NCBI RefSeq assembly: GCF_000969415.1
Contig: NZ_JZEX01000115.1
Location: 1-38,541 of the forward strand
Reading direction: 5' to 3'
Source of the DNA: Devosia geojensis
GTDB taxonomy: Bacteria > Pseudomonadota > Alphaproteobacteria > Rhizobiales > Devosiaceae
Length of the DNA: 38,541 bases
The notes under the pieces were generated by a model that was not told the origin of the DNA, searched no databases, and saw only the letters and a program-made list of their open reading frames with translations. Made by a program: the position numbers and the translations under genes. Of this stretch, positions 23,988 through 31,807 are shown one piece after another. Positions within the stretch are counted from its first letter, which is position 1. Each line of letters begins with the position of its first letter.

Positions 23988-24036
23988 GCGCTCCGGGCCG
24001 GGCCGGGCCGTTCAAGGCCCGGAGCGCGGATTTTTT
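23988..24036 (+). terminator. Strong plus-strand intrinsic terminator without a plus-strand gene
   Basis: GCGCTCCGGGCC at 23988-23999 pairs perfectly with GGCCCGGAGCGC at 24016-24027 (12 bp stem), followed by GGA and six T at 24031-24036. Both neighbouring genes are on the minus strand, where the hairpin would lack a T-run, so the intended transcript is on the plus strand and unannotated. Confidence 0.7.
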
Positions 24037-24052
24037 CGCTCGTCGTGGCGGC

Positions 24053-25570
24053 TCAGTGCACCGCCGGGGACGCGCCGGTCTCCCGGTAGCCGCGCAGCGC
24101 CACGGGAACGGCCACCGCCAGTATGGCGATGAGGCCGGCGGCGATCAGCAGCACCGTCTGGTGGGCCGAGGAGAACGCCAGCCGCGCCGCCTCGGCGAGC
24201 ACCTCTCCACCCGCTCCGCCGATCCGGTCGGCCGCGATCATGGCCTCGCCGATGGAGTGCCCCGCGCTTTCCGGCACGCTGCCGGCAAGGCTTTCGGGCA
24301 CGAGGAACGCGCTCCCGTAGCTCGAAGCGAGCAGGACCCCGAAGAAGGTGATGCCAAGACCGGCACCCAGCTCGTAGCCGGTCGATTCCAGCGCACCGGC
24401 GGCGCCCGCCTTCTCGACCGGGGCGCTGCCCATGATGGCGATCGAGGAGGCGGTGAGGCCGAGGCTGAGCGCAAGGCCGAGCAGGACCATCAGCGCCACG
24501 ACACCAAGGCCCGGATCGTGGAAATCGCTCAGCCCCAATCCGGCAAGGCTCGCGGCCGCCGCCGCCAGCGAACCTGCGGCGACGGCGCGCAACCCGAAGA
24601 GGCCGACCGAGTAGCCCGCGAGCGGTCCGCCGATCGCCGAGGCGATGACGAGGGGCAGCATGAAGATGCCGGCCTCGAGCGGCGAGCGTCCGACGACGAA
24701 CTGCAGCTCCTGGGCGATGGTGAGCTCGACGCCGGCGAGCGCGCCCGAGACGACGAGCGCGATCACCATGCCCATGCTGATTGCCGGCCGGGCAAAGAGC
24801 GTGAGGTCGAGCATCGGCGCGCTGGCGCGCACCTGCTGCAGCGCGAAGGCGGCGAGAAGGGTCAGGCCGATGAGCGCGCTTGCGACGGCAAGCGCCGGCG
24901 AGGCGCCGGGCTTGAAACCCGATTTGACCGCATAGACCGTGGCGATGAGGCCGGCGATCAGCAGCAGCGCCTGGCCGATCGTCCAGTTGCCCCGCCCCTG
25001 TGGCGCGCGATGCGGCACGCTGACGAAGGCGAGCGGCCAGACGACGAGCATGATCGGCACGTTGATGAGGAAGACCGAGCCCCACCAGAAATGCTCGAGC
25101 AGCAGGCCGCCCGCCAGGGGCCCAAGCGCGGCGCCGGCCGAGCTGACCGTGCCCCAGAGGCCGAGCGCTATGCCGCGCTCGCGGTCATCCTCGAAGGTCT
25201 GGCGGATGATGGCCAGGATCGCCGGCATGACCATGGAGGCGCCGAGCGCCAGCAGCGCCCGTGCAGCGATCAGCGCTCCGGCAGTCGGCGAGAAGGCGGC
25301 GCCGACCGAGGCGGCGACGAAGACGGCGAGGCCGACGAGGAGCATGCGCCGATAGCCGACCCGATCGGCCAGCGTGCCCATCGGCACCAGCAGGCCCGCC
25401 ATCATCAGGGGGTAGATGTCGATGATCCAGAGGATCTCGGTGCCGCTCGCGCCCAGGGCCAGGGTAAGGGAGGGCACGGCGATATGGAGGATCGTCATGT
25501 CGACGACGATAGGGATGAACGCCAGCAGGACGGCGATCAGGACGAGCCAGCGGTTGCGCGAAAACGACAT
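24053..25570 (-). CDS. MFS drug efflux transporter, DHA2 (EmrB/QacA) type
   Basis: A 505-residue permease with about fourteen membrane segments. The early region (VVDMTILHIAVPSLTLALGASGTEILWIIDIYPLMMAGLLVPMGTLADRVGYRRMLL) is typical of the QacA/SmvA subgroup, whose members export cationic biocides, bile salts and some antibiotics by proton antiport. The ATG at 25570 begins the first helix; a longer frame to 25690 would cross the operator. It is divergent from a TetR gene, an arrangement like smvA-smvR of enterobacteria, so drug-induced expression is likely. No membrane-fusion (EmrA-like) gene is near. Confidence 0.9.
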   Translation of the reverse strand: MSFSRNRWLVLIAVLLAFIPIVVDMTILHIAVPSLTLALGASGTEILWIIDIYPLMMAGLLVPMGTLADRVGYRRMLLVGLAVFVAASVGAAFSPTAGALIAARALLALGASMVMPAILAIIRQTFEDDRERGIALGLWGTVSSAGAALGPLAGGLLLEHFWWGSVFLINVPIMLVVWPLAFVSVPHRAPQGRGNWTIGQALLLIAGLIATVYAVKSGFKPGASPALAVASALIGLTLLAAFALQQVRASAPMLDLTLFARPAISMGMVIALVVSGALAGVELTIAQELQFVVGRSPLEAGIFMLPLVIASAIGGPLAGYSVGLFGLRAVAAGSLAAAAASLAGLGLSDFHDPGLGVVALMVLLGLALSLGLTASSIAIMGSAPVEKAGAAGALESTGYELGAGLGITFFGVLLASSYGSAFLVPESLAGSVPESAGHSIGEAMIAADRIGGAGGEVLAEAARLAFSSAHQTVLLIAAGLIAILAVAVPVALRGYRETGASPAVH

Positions 25571-25629
25571 CTGAACCTCTATGCGCGGAGCGCGATTTCC
25601 TTTGATATGAAGGGATGCGCTATATATAT

Positions 25630-25641
25630 CCGTCCAGACGG
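25630..25641. promoter_or_regulatory. TetR operator candidate between the efflux gene and its regulator
   Basis: CCGTC-CA-GACGG is a perfect palindrome in the 101 bp gap, flanked by AT-rich TATATATAT (25621-25629) and TTTTAAAA (25642-25649), which would serve as -10-like or flank contacts. Its place between a divergent TetR gene and an efflux pump makes it the probable repressor site. Confidence 0.65.
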
Positions 25642-25671
25642 TTTTAAAAGAGCAACCATAGGGAATTCGAT

Positions 25672-26214
25672 ATGGGCCGACGCCAGACAATCGATCGCGG
25701 AGCGCTTCTCGATGCCGCTGAAAGGGTGGTGCTGCGCGACGGGGCGGCGCACCTGACCATCGATGCGGTCGCCGCCGAGGCGGGAGTCAGCAAGGGCGGC
25801 GTGCTCTATGCCTTCGCCAGCAAGGACGCGCTGATCGACGCCATGCTCGCCCGCGTCTACGCCGCCTTCGACCGGATCGCCGACGACTACCTCGAAAAGG
25901 CCGGTGACACGCCGGTCAACCGCGTGCGCGCCCATGTCGAGGCGAGCCGCACCGCCGACCCGGACGCCAGCGACCGGGCCGTCGTGCTGATGGCGAGCTT
26001 CATGCGCTCGCCCAAATACCGCGAGGGCGCGCTCGAATACTACAGGGGCCTCATCGACCGCCTCGATACCACGACGCCTGCCGGCCGGCAGGCGCGGGTG
26101 GCCCTATTGGCCACCGAGGGCGCGGCAATGCTGCGCGGCTGCGGCTTCTATCCGTTCTCGCAGGACGAGTGGGACGAGATCCACCAGGATGTCATCACGA
26201 AGCTGCTGTCGTAA
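25672..26214 (+). CDS. TetR/AcrR family regulator of the efflux pump
   Basis: A 180-residue repressor. The N-terminal domain (MGRRQTIDRGALLDAAERVVLRDGAAHLTIDAVAAEAGVSKGGVLYAFASKDALID) is canonical; the ligand domain contains a MASFMRSPKYREGALEYYRGLIDRL stretch like the SmvR-type subgroup. Divergent from the DHA2 transporter, so it probably represses both. Its 3' end overlaps the end of the convergent glycosyltransferase by 20 bases. Confidence 0.9.
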   Translation: MGRRQTIDRGALLDAAERVVLRDGAAHLTIDAVAAEAGVSKGGVLYAFASKDALIDAMLARVYAAFDRIADDYLEKAGDTPVNRVRAHVEASRTADPDASDRAVVLMASFMRSPKYREGALEYYRGLIDRLDTTTPAGRQARVALLATEGAAMLRGCGFYPFSQDEWDEIHQDVITKLLS

Positions 26215-27055
26215 GGCGCGCCACCGCCAGCATCGGCTCGAGATGGTCTTCGAAGAGCAGGCCGGGCGTCTTCGCGGCGGCCGCCTCGTAGCGTTCCTCG
26301 GCTTCGAGCGAGACGGCAAGGAACGCCGCCAGACCCTCCACATCGGCCTGCGGCAAGCCATAGTGGCCGGATTCGAGCCTGGAAAGAATCTCGCGCTTGG
26401 AAGCGATCATGCCCGCGGCGACGTTCCTGGCGTTGCTCATCGATCCGTCGCGCTTGACGTAGTCGTGCAGCGGCGTTCCGAGATGCATGGAGACGGGCAC
26501 GGTGCGGTAGAGCTGCAGCAGGAACTCGAGGTCGGTCATGTTGCTCATCCCCGCATCATACCGCCCGTCGGCCTTGCGCCGGTCCCAGGCGATCATCGAA
26601 TCCATGGAGATGCTCACCCATTTGTGTTCGCCGGGCGTCAGCACGCGATCGGGACCCGTGCCGACATAACGCAGGTGGGAAAAATCCAAGGTCATCACGT
26701 CGAGCGCCGTGCTGACGATGCCGTGGGTGTCGAGCGCCGAGATGACGCGGGCGAGCTTTTCCGGCTGCATGCGGTCGTCCGCATCGAGAATGGCCGCATA
26801 GGGCGTATCGATCGCGTCGAGCGCGACGTTGCGGGCGAGCGAGGCGCCGCGCCGCGTTCCGCCCGAGTCGAGGAAGCGCAGGCGCGAATCGGCAAGACCG
26901 GCCCTGGCGAGGAACGCCTCGTAGTCGGCGCCGTCGTCGGCGACGATCCACAGCTGCCAGTCGGCAAAGGTCTGCGAGATGACGCTCGCGACCGAGGCGG
27001 CGATGGTTTCCTCGGCCCGATAGGCGGGCATGACGATGGCGACGGTCCTGTCCAT
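26195..27055 (-). CDS. Family 2 glycosyltransferase
   Basis: A 286-residue GT-A fold enzyme. RTVAIVMPAYRAEETIAASVASVISQTFADWQLWIVADDGA at the start binds the nucleotide-sugar; DADD (91-94) is the DxD metal site; the acceptor half has a WDRRKADGRYDAGMSNMTDLEF region. No membrane segment is seen, so it is a cytoplasmic or peripheral enzyme of polysaccharide or glycolipid synthesis; the sugar is unknown. GGGGAGGA precedes the ATG at 27055. Longer frames upstream run through the promoter of the divergent hsp20 gene and are not used. Confidence 0.88.
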   Translation of the reverse strand: MDRTVAIVMPAYRAEETIAASVASVISQTFADWQLWIVADDGADYEAFLARAGLADSRLRFLDSGGTRRGASLARNVALDAIDTPYAAILDADDRMQPEKLARVISALDTHGIVSTALDVMTLDFSHLRYVGTGPDRVLTPGEHKWVSISMDSMIAWDRRKADGRYDAGMSNMTDLEFLLQLYRTVPVSMHLGTPLHDYVKRDGSMSNARNVAAGMIASKREILSRLESGHYGLPQADVEGLAAFLAVSLEAEERYEAAAAKTPGLLFEDHLEPMLAVARLTTAAS

Positions 27056-27069
27056 GGGTCCTCCCCGGC

Positions 27070-27098
27070 CTTGAAGCGGTTGCCTCGTTCTCCCATAT
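27070..27098 (+). promoter_or_regulatory. RpoH (sigma32)-type heat-shock promoter of hsp20
   Basis: CTTGAAG at 27070-27076 and TCCCATAT at 27091-27098 match the sigma32 boxes CTTGAAA and CCCCATNT, with 14 bases between, within the known range. Transcription would begin near 27105, leaving a leader of about 67 bases before the small heat-shock gene. Confidence 0.7.
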
Positions 27099-27104
27099 CT
27101 GCCT

Positions 27105-27171
27105 CGACAGCCGGGCGCCACTCCCATCGGGTCCGGCAGATGACGTTGCTTGTGACAAGGACGGTTTCGAA
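27105..27171 (+). ncRNA. ROSE-like RNA thermometer in the hsp20 leader
   Basis: The leader can form two hairpins. The first pairs GCCGG (27110-27114) with CCGGC (27133-27137). The second, next to the gene, pairs TTGCT (27146-27150) and neighbours with AGGA (27158-27161), the ribosome-binding site, over a short loop, with a G opposite G as in ROSE elements, whose anti-SD motif is U(U/C)GCU. ROSE thermometers control small heat-shock genes in rhizobia; the match is by inspection only. Confidence 0.6.
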
Positions 27172-27591
27172 ATGTCGCGTGTATCCGTGTTCTCCGCCCC
27201 GTTTCTGCTGGGGTTCGACGCGTTCGAGGAACGCATCGACCGGCTGACGAAGTCGTCCGACGGCTATCCACCCTACAACATCGAGCGCAAGACCGACGCC
27301 GACGGAACCGAGCGGTTCCTGGTGTCGATCGCGGTGGCGGGCTTCTCCGCCGGCGAGCTCGAGGTCATGGCCGAGGACAACCAGCTCATCGTTCGCGGGC
27401 GGCAGAAGGACGACGGTTCGCGCGAGTATCTGCACCGTGGCATCGCCACGCGCCAGTTCCAGCGCAGCTTCCTCCTCGCCGACGGCATGATCGTCAAGGA
27501 TGCAACTCTGAGCCATGGTCTGCTCGTTGTTGCTCTTGAGCGTCCGCAGACGCCCAAGGTCGCCCGCCGTATCGACATCCGTACAGTTTGA
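27172..27591 (+). CDS. Small heat-shock protein, Hsp20/alpha-crystallin family
   Basis: A 139-residue ATP-independent chaperone that holds unfolding proteins. The alpha-crystallin domain runs from about PPYNIERKTDADG to HGLLVVALERP, with the conserved A-x-x-x-n-G-x-L-like end seen as DATLSHGLLVVAL. Length and N-terminus (FDAFEERIDRLTKSSDGYPPYNI) match the rhizobial HspA/HspD (IbpA-like) class. It is controlled by an RpoH-type promoter and a ROSE-like leader, and followed 14 bases later by the DUF1150 gene. Confidence 0.93.
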   Translation: MSRVSVFSAPFLLGFDAFEERIDRLTKSSDGYPPYNIERKTDADGTERFLVSIAVAGFSAGELEVMAEDNQLIVRGRQKDDGSREYLHRGIATRQFQRSFLLADGMIVKDATLSHGLLVVALERPQTPKVARRIDIRTV

Positions 27592-27605
27592 GGAAAGGGC
27601 ACGCC

Positions 27606-27896
27606 ATGATCGAGAAACGCAATTTCGAAGCCGAGACGGCAGGCGGGTCGATCAATCCGCTGAAAAGCCTGACGGCCGCCCAGTTCGCCGCCCTCGGCGG
27701 CAACGCCGTCGCCTTTGTGCGCCCCATCAGCGGGCTGGACCTCTCGGCGATGATTCGGGGAACCGATTTCGACGAGGAGACGACCTATCAGCTCGTCATG
27801 TCCGCCGACGGCACGCCGCTGATGGTGGCCGACACGCCAGACGCGGTCACCGAATGGCTGATCGACAAGGACCTCGGCGTCGTGACGCTTCACTAA
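27606..27896 (+). CDS. DUF1150 family protein
   Basis: A 96-residue protein of unknown function (DUF1150), which in Hyphomicrobiales is usually encoded after an hsp20 gene. Conserved-looking parts are LTAAQFAALGGNAVAFVRPISG and DGTPLMVADTPDAVTEWLIDKDLGVVTLH. GAGGAAAGG at 27590-27598 precedes the ATG at 27606. It should be heat-induced together with hsp20; a role assisting the chaperone is an inference from synteny alone. Confidence 0.88.
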   Translation: MIEKRNFEAETAGGSINPLKSLTAAQFAALGGNAVAFVRPISGLDLSAMIRGTDFDEETTYQLVMSADGTPLMVADTPDAVTEWLIDKDLGVVTLH

Positions 27897-27943
27897 AGCC
27901 GTTCATCGTTTCTTTGAAACGCTGAACGATCTCTAACTCTTTG

Positions 27944-28000
27944 TTTTGTCACGTTTCCGAACCCGAAAAGTGGTGTCCACTTTTCCTGGAAACGCTCTAA
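27944..28000. repeat. Extragenic palindromic element, copy B
   Basis: Nested hairpins: outer CGTTTCC (27952-27958) with GGAAACG (27988-27994), inner GAAAAGTGG (27965-27973) with CCACTTTTC (27977-27985) over loop TGT. In reverse orientation it matches the element at 4432-4534. It sits between the DUF1150 gene and its terminator. Confidence 0.8.
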
Positions 28001-28043
28001 CGTCGCGCTTTCACACCCCCGAGAGCGCGTCGGTTGCCAATGC

Positions 28044-28077
28044 AAAGCCCCACCGCACGTGCGGCGGGGCTTTTTTG
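28044..28077 (+). terminator. Intrinsic terminator after the hsp20-DUF1150 unit
   Basis: AGCCCCACCGC (28046-28056) pairs with GCGGCGGGGCT (28061-28071) over the loop ACGT, with one A-C mismatch, and is followed by six T. In reverse it has only three T, so it may weakly serve the convergent ptsN transcript too. Confidence 0.85.
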
Positions 28078-28091
28078 TTCCTTGTGAATCC

Positions 28092-28559
28092 TCAGGCGGC
28101 GTTGCTGGCTTCGACCGGCGCGCTGAGGATCGCATGGATCCGGGCTGGGTCGCGGCTGCGCCGCAGGTCCTCGACGATCGATTCGGTGCGCAGGAGCCGC
28201 GCCACGCGCGAAAGCGCCTTGAGGTGATCGGCCCCGGCCCCGGTCGGGGCCAGCAGCATCATCACCAGGTCGACGGGACGGTCGTCCATCGCCTCGAAAT
28301 CGATCGGATGATCGAGTCGGGCGAACACCGCCGTCACGCCGGGCAGGCCCGGCACCTTGCCGTGCGGGATGGCGATGCCGTTGCCCAATCCCGTCGAGCC
28401 CAGCGCCTCGCGGTCCTCGAGGGCAGTAAGGATGATATCGGGTTCGAATCCGCTTGCCTTTGCAGCTGTTTGAGCAAGCAATTCAAACAGTTCGCGTTTG
28501 GACAAGGCGTCCGTGCAGACGAGCACGGAGCGCTCAGCCAGAATGTCGGCCAGTTCCAT
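28092..28559 (-). CDS. ptsN: Nitrogen PTS EIIA component
   Basis: The 155-residue EIIA-Ntr, last phosphoacceptor of the nitrogen-related phosphotransferase system, which regulates potassium transport, polymer storage and other processes rather than sugar uptake. The active histidine is H66 in GIAIPHGKVPGL. The ATG at 28559 begins the family N-terminus MELADILAERSV; an upstream in-frame extension overlapping hpf is not used. It lies 46 bases after hpf in the rpoN-hpf-ptsN series. Confidence 0.95.
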   Translation of the reverse strand: MELADILAERSVLVCTDALSKRELFELLAQTAAKASGFEPDIILTALEDREALGSTGLGNGIAIPHGKVPGLPGVTAVFARLDHPIDFEAMDDRPVDLVMMLLAPTGAGADHLKALSRVARLLRTESIVEDLRRSRDPARIHAILSAPVEASNAA

Positions 28560-28605
28560 TAAGACGTCCCAGGTCGATTGCGATCTATAGTGATCGGGCG
28601 GGGCT

Positions 28606-29178
28606 TCAATTTGCGCCGAGAGCTGGATCGATCCAGCCGATATTGCCGTCGGTGCGGCGGTAGACCACATTTAGCCCGCCATGTCCAGCGTGACGGAAAA
28701 CCACCACTCCGGACTGGCTGAGATCGAGCTCCATCACCGCCTCCTCGACGCTGAGCGAACGCAGGCTCTTGGTGGTTTCGGCAATGACCGGGGGCGCGTA
28801 GTCCTCGTCGAGCTCGTCATGGGCGTCCGATGGGCCCAGCACCGTATACTGGGCCAGCACGTCCTGCCCGTTGCCGTTGCCCTTGCGGTGGGACTTGAGC
28901 TTGCGGTTGTACCGGCGCAGGCGCTTCTCGATATTGGTGGCCATGCCCTCGAAGGCGGCGGTCGCGTCGCCGCCCTGGGCGCTCGCCTGGAGCGTGGCGC
29001 CGGTGTCGAGATGCACCACGCAATCGGCCCTGAAGCCGCTGCCGTCATGGGAAAGGGTGAGGTGACCGTCATAGCCGCCGTCGAAATATTTGCCAACGAC
29101 GGTCGAGAAGTGATCCTCCGCCTTGCCGCGCAAGGCGTCGCCAACATCCATGTTCTTGCCGGAAACGCGTAAGGTCAT
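28606..29178 (-). CDS. hpf: Ribosome hibernation promoting factor, long form
   Basis: The 190-residue long-form HPF/RaiA. The N-terminal S30AE domain (MTLRVSGKNMDVGDALRGKAEDHFSTVVGKYF) binds in the 30S decoding groove; the C-terminal domain (SVEEAVMELDLSQSGVVVFRHAGHGGLNVVYRRTDGNIGWIDP) dimerises ribosomes into 100S particles during stasis. The ATG at 29178 follows AGAGGGA. Its own promoter is possible in the 249 bp gap after rpoN (TTGCAT at 29324-29319, TAGCAT at 29300-29295, 18 bp apart). Confidence 0.95.
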   Translation of the reverse strand: MTLRVSGKNMDVGDALRGKAEDHFSTVVGKYFDGGYDGHLTLSHDGSGFRADCVVHLDTGATLQASAQGGDATAAFEGMATNIEKRLRRYNRKLKSHRKGNGNGQDVLAQYTVLGPSDAHDELDEDYAPPVIAETTKSLRSLSVEEAVMELDLSQSGVVVFRHAGHGGLNVVYRRTDGNIGWIDPALGAN

Positions 29179-29294
29179 GGTTCCCTCTCTTTGCTGTTGC
29201 GCTTGGCATGCGCCTGCGAGGAGAAACGCGTCAGCCTCTCTCCCGCCGGAGCCGGCCCGCTGACCATAACCGATATGGGCATGGGCCCGACCCG

Positions 29295-29324
29295 ATGCTA
29301 GACCCGTCGCGAACCGGCATGCAA
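29295..29324 (-). promoter_or_regulatory. Possible hpf promoter
   Basis: On the minus strand, TTGCAT (29324-29319) and TAGCAT (29300-29295) are 18 bp apart in the 249 bp gap between rpoN and hpf. It matches the sigma70 pattern moderately and would let hpf-ptsN be expressed apart from rpoN, useful for a stationary-phase protein. Confidence 0.4.
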
Positions 29325-29427
29325 TGCGCAACAGGGCGATTAGCGGGGGATAGTTTTGATGACAAGCCGCGCCATAGCGGATAGCCTTCGCGCGTGAATC
29401 GAGCTGGAAACCCGTTTGGCGGGCTCC

Positions 29428-30921
29428 TCAAGCGATCCTCTCCAGTCCCTTCTTCTGACGCCGGCGGATGACCGAGGAGGGGATGTTCATGCCTTCCCGG
29501 TACTTGGCGACGGTGCGGCGGGCGACGTCGATGCCCTGCTCGCGCTTCAATATCTCGGCAATGGTGTCGTCGGACAGGACGTCCCCGGCCGGTTCGGCGT
29601 CGATGAGCTGGCGGATGCGGTGGCGCACGGCCTCGGCCGAATGCTCGCCCATCCCGTCGGAAGAGGCGATGGCGGTGGTGAAGAAGTACTTCATCTCGAA
29701 GAGGCCGCGCGGCGTCATCACATATTTGTTGGAGGTCACCCGCGAGACGGTCGATTCGTGCATGTCGATGGCTTCGGCGACCATCTTCAAGGTCATGGGC
29801 TTGAGGTGCGCGATGCCGTGGGTGAGGAACCCGTCCTGCTGGCGCACGATCTCGATGGCGACCTTGAGAATGGTCTGGGCGCGCTGGTCGAGGCTCTTGG
29901 TCAGCCAGTTGGCCGTCTGCAGGCAATCGGCGAGGAACGCCTTCCCGGCGCCGTCGCGCGTGCGTGCGGCAACCGTGGCGTAGTACTCGCGGTTGACGAG
30001 CACGCGCGGCAAAACGTCCGAGTTGAGCTCGACCTGCCAGCCGCCGGCCGGGGCCGGACGCACGAAGACATCCGGCACAACCGCCTCGACCGGTCCCGAA
30101 TCGAAGGCGCGGCCGGGCTTGGGATCGAGGGATTTCAGCTCGCCGATCATGTCGGCGAGGTCCTCGCGGTCGCAGCCGATCGCGCGCAGCAGCGCCGGCA
30201 CGTCGTGGCTGGCGAGGAGCTCGAGATTGGCGAGGAGTTTCGCCATGACCGGATCGAGCCGGTCGCGCTCACGAAGCTGGATGGCGAGGCACTCGGCAAG
30301 GTTGCGCGCGAAGACCCCGACCGGATCGCACCCCTGGATGGCCAAAAGCACTGCCTCGACGTCCTCGATCTCGGCGCCGAGCTGCTCGGCGATGCCCTCG
30401 AGCGAAGCGGCGAGGTAGCCGGCCTCGTCGAGGTTGTCGATGAGATGGCGCGCGATCATCCGGTCGGGCGCGGTCTTGAGGATGAGGTTGACCTGATCGG
30501 TCAGATGGTCGGAGAGGAGCGGGCGGGTCGCGACGAACTGGTCGAGATCGGGCGCTTCGCCCTCGGCGCCGAAGCCGAGCCCGCGCGCGAGGCCGGACCC
30601 CGCGTCGGTCCGGGCGTCGGGAAAGACGTTCTCGACCGCGGTGTCGTAGCCCTCAGCGATGGCTTCGGCGCTCTGGATGCGCTCGCCATGGGTGACCGTA
30701 TCCTCGACGGCTCCGGTCTCGGCCGGGCGCTCGACGGGTTCGGCCGGCTCTCCGTCGGCGCCGTCCTCGCGCTCGAGCAGGGGGTTGCGCAAGAGCTCGG
30801 CCTCGACGAACCCGTTGAGCTCGAGATGGCTCAACTGCAGCAGCCGGATCGACTGCATCAGCTGCGGAGTGAGGGTGAGGCTCTGGGCCTGGCGTACTTC
30901 GAGCCGCGGCGACAAGGCCAT
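29428..30921 (-). CDS. rpoN: RNA polymerase sigma54 factor
   Basis: A 497-residue sigma54. The glutamine/leucine-rich region I (LEVRQAQSLTLTPQLMQSIRLLQLSHLEL) contacts activators and core polymerase; the C-terminal RpoN box ARRTVAKYR (about 467-475) reads the -24 element. All regions are present at normal length. It directs nitrogen, dicarboxylate and other activator-dependent genes. It follows lptB by 130 bases containing a GGGGCC-N5-GGCCCC hairpin, in the conserved lptB-rpoN-hpf-ptsN order. Confidence 0.97.
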   Translation of the reverse strand: MALSPRLEVRQAQSLTLTPQLMQSIRLLQLSHLELNGFVEAELLRNPLLEREDGADGEPAEPVERPAETGAVEDTVTHGERIQSAEAIAEGYDTAVENVFPDARTDAGSGLARGLGFGAEGEAPDLDQFVATRPLLSDHLTDQVNLILKTAPDRMIARHLIDNLDEAGYLAASLEGIAEQLGAEIEDVEAVLLAIQGCDPVGVFARNLAECLAIQLRERDRLDPVMAKLLANLELLASHDVPALLRAIGCDREDLADMIGELKSLDPKPGRAFDSGPVEAVVPDVFVRPAPAGGWQVELNSDVLPRVLVNREYYATVAARTRDGAGKAFLADCLQTANWLTKSLDQRAQTILKVAIEIVRQQDGFLTHGIAHLKPMTLKMVAEAIDMHESTVSRVTSNKYVMTPRGLFEMKYFFTTAIASSDGMGEHSAEAVRHRIRQLIDAEPAGDVLSDDTIAEILKREQGIDVARRTVAKYREGMNIPSSVIRRRQKKGLERIA

Positions 30922-31051
30922 GCGTTGAATTTCCCCACTCGCGAAAGGTTTTGGGGCCCTCGAGGCCCCGCGTTCCGCCGACCATGACTCATTTGCCGGG
31001 GCAGGGCAAGCGGCCCGGCAAAATTCGTGCCAAACGGCAGGTAAAGCGGAA

Positions 31052-31807
31052 TCAGACCTCGAACGTATCGCCGAGATAGACCCGGCGCGCCTCCGGGTCG
31101 GAGGTGATGGTCTCGGGCCGGCCCTGGATCATCACGCGGCCGCCATGGATGAGGTAGGCCCGGTCGACCAGGCTCAGCGTCTCGCGCACCGAATGGTCGG
31201 TGATTAGCACGCCGATGCCGCGATGGGTGAGCTGGCGCACCAGCCCCTTGACCTCGGCGACGGCGATGGGATCGACGCCCGCGAACGGCTCGTCGAGCAG
31301 CATGAACACCGGATCGGCGGCAAGCGCGCGGGCGATCTCGGCCCGGCGCCGCTCCCCGCCCGAGAGCGCCAGCGCGTTGGATTTGGCCAGATGCGTGATC
31401 GAGAACTCTTCGAGCAGGGCATCGAGCCGCGCCTTGCGCTCGGAGCGCGAGCGCACGGTGTTCTCGAGGATGGCGAGGATGTTGTCGGCAACGCTCATGC
31501 CGCGGAAGATCGACGGCTCCTGCGGCAGGTAGCCGATGCCGAGCCGCCCGCGCTGGAAGAGCGGCAGATGGGTGATCGGGCGCCCGTCGAGCCGGATCTC
31601 GCCGCTGTCGGGTTTGACGAGACCCATGATCATGGTGAAGCAGGTGGTCTTGCCCGCCCCGTTGGGGCCGAGAAGCCCCACGGCCTCCCCGCGCTTGACC
31701 GCGATCGAGACGTCGCGAACGACCGCGCGCTTGCCGAACGTCTTGGCGAGCCGGTGGGCGACGAGCCAGCCGTTCTGGTCGATCTTCTTTGCGGGCTGCT
31801 GCGTCAT
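31052..31807 (-). CDS. lptB: Lipopolysaccharide export ATPase
   Basis: The 251-residue ABC ATPase that powers LPS extraction from the inner membrane with LptFG. Walker A GPNGAGKT is at 47-54, the signature LSGGE at 148-152, Walker B with DEP at 172-174, and the switch histidine H205 in TDHS. The ATG overlaps the lptA stop as ATGA, so the two are translationally coupled. lptF and lptG are not in the window. Confidence 0.96.
   Translation of the reverse strand: MTQQPAKKIDQNGWLVAHRLAKTFGKRAVVRDVSIAVKRGEAVGLLGPNGAGKTTCFTMIMGLVKPDSGEIRLDGRPITHLPLFQRGRLGIGYLPQEPSIFRGMSVADNILAILENTVRSRSERKARLDALLEEFSITHLAKSNALALSGGERRRAEIARALAADPVFMLLDEPFAGVDPIAVAEVKGLVRQLTHRGIGVLITDHSVRETLSLVDRAYLIHGGRVMIQGRPETITSDPEARRVYLGDTFEV

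Noticed and set aside
24016..24052. Terminator of the minus-strand efflux gene
   Set aside because: On the minus strand the hairpin is not followed by T residues; the T-run is on the plus-strand side only.
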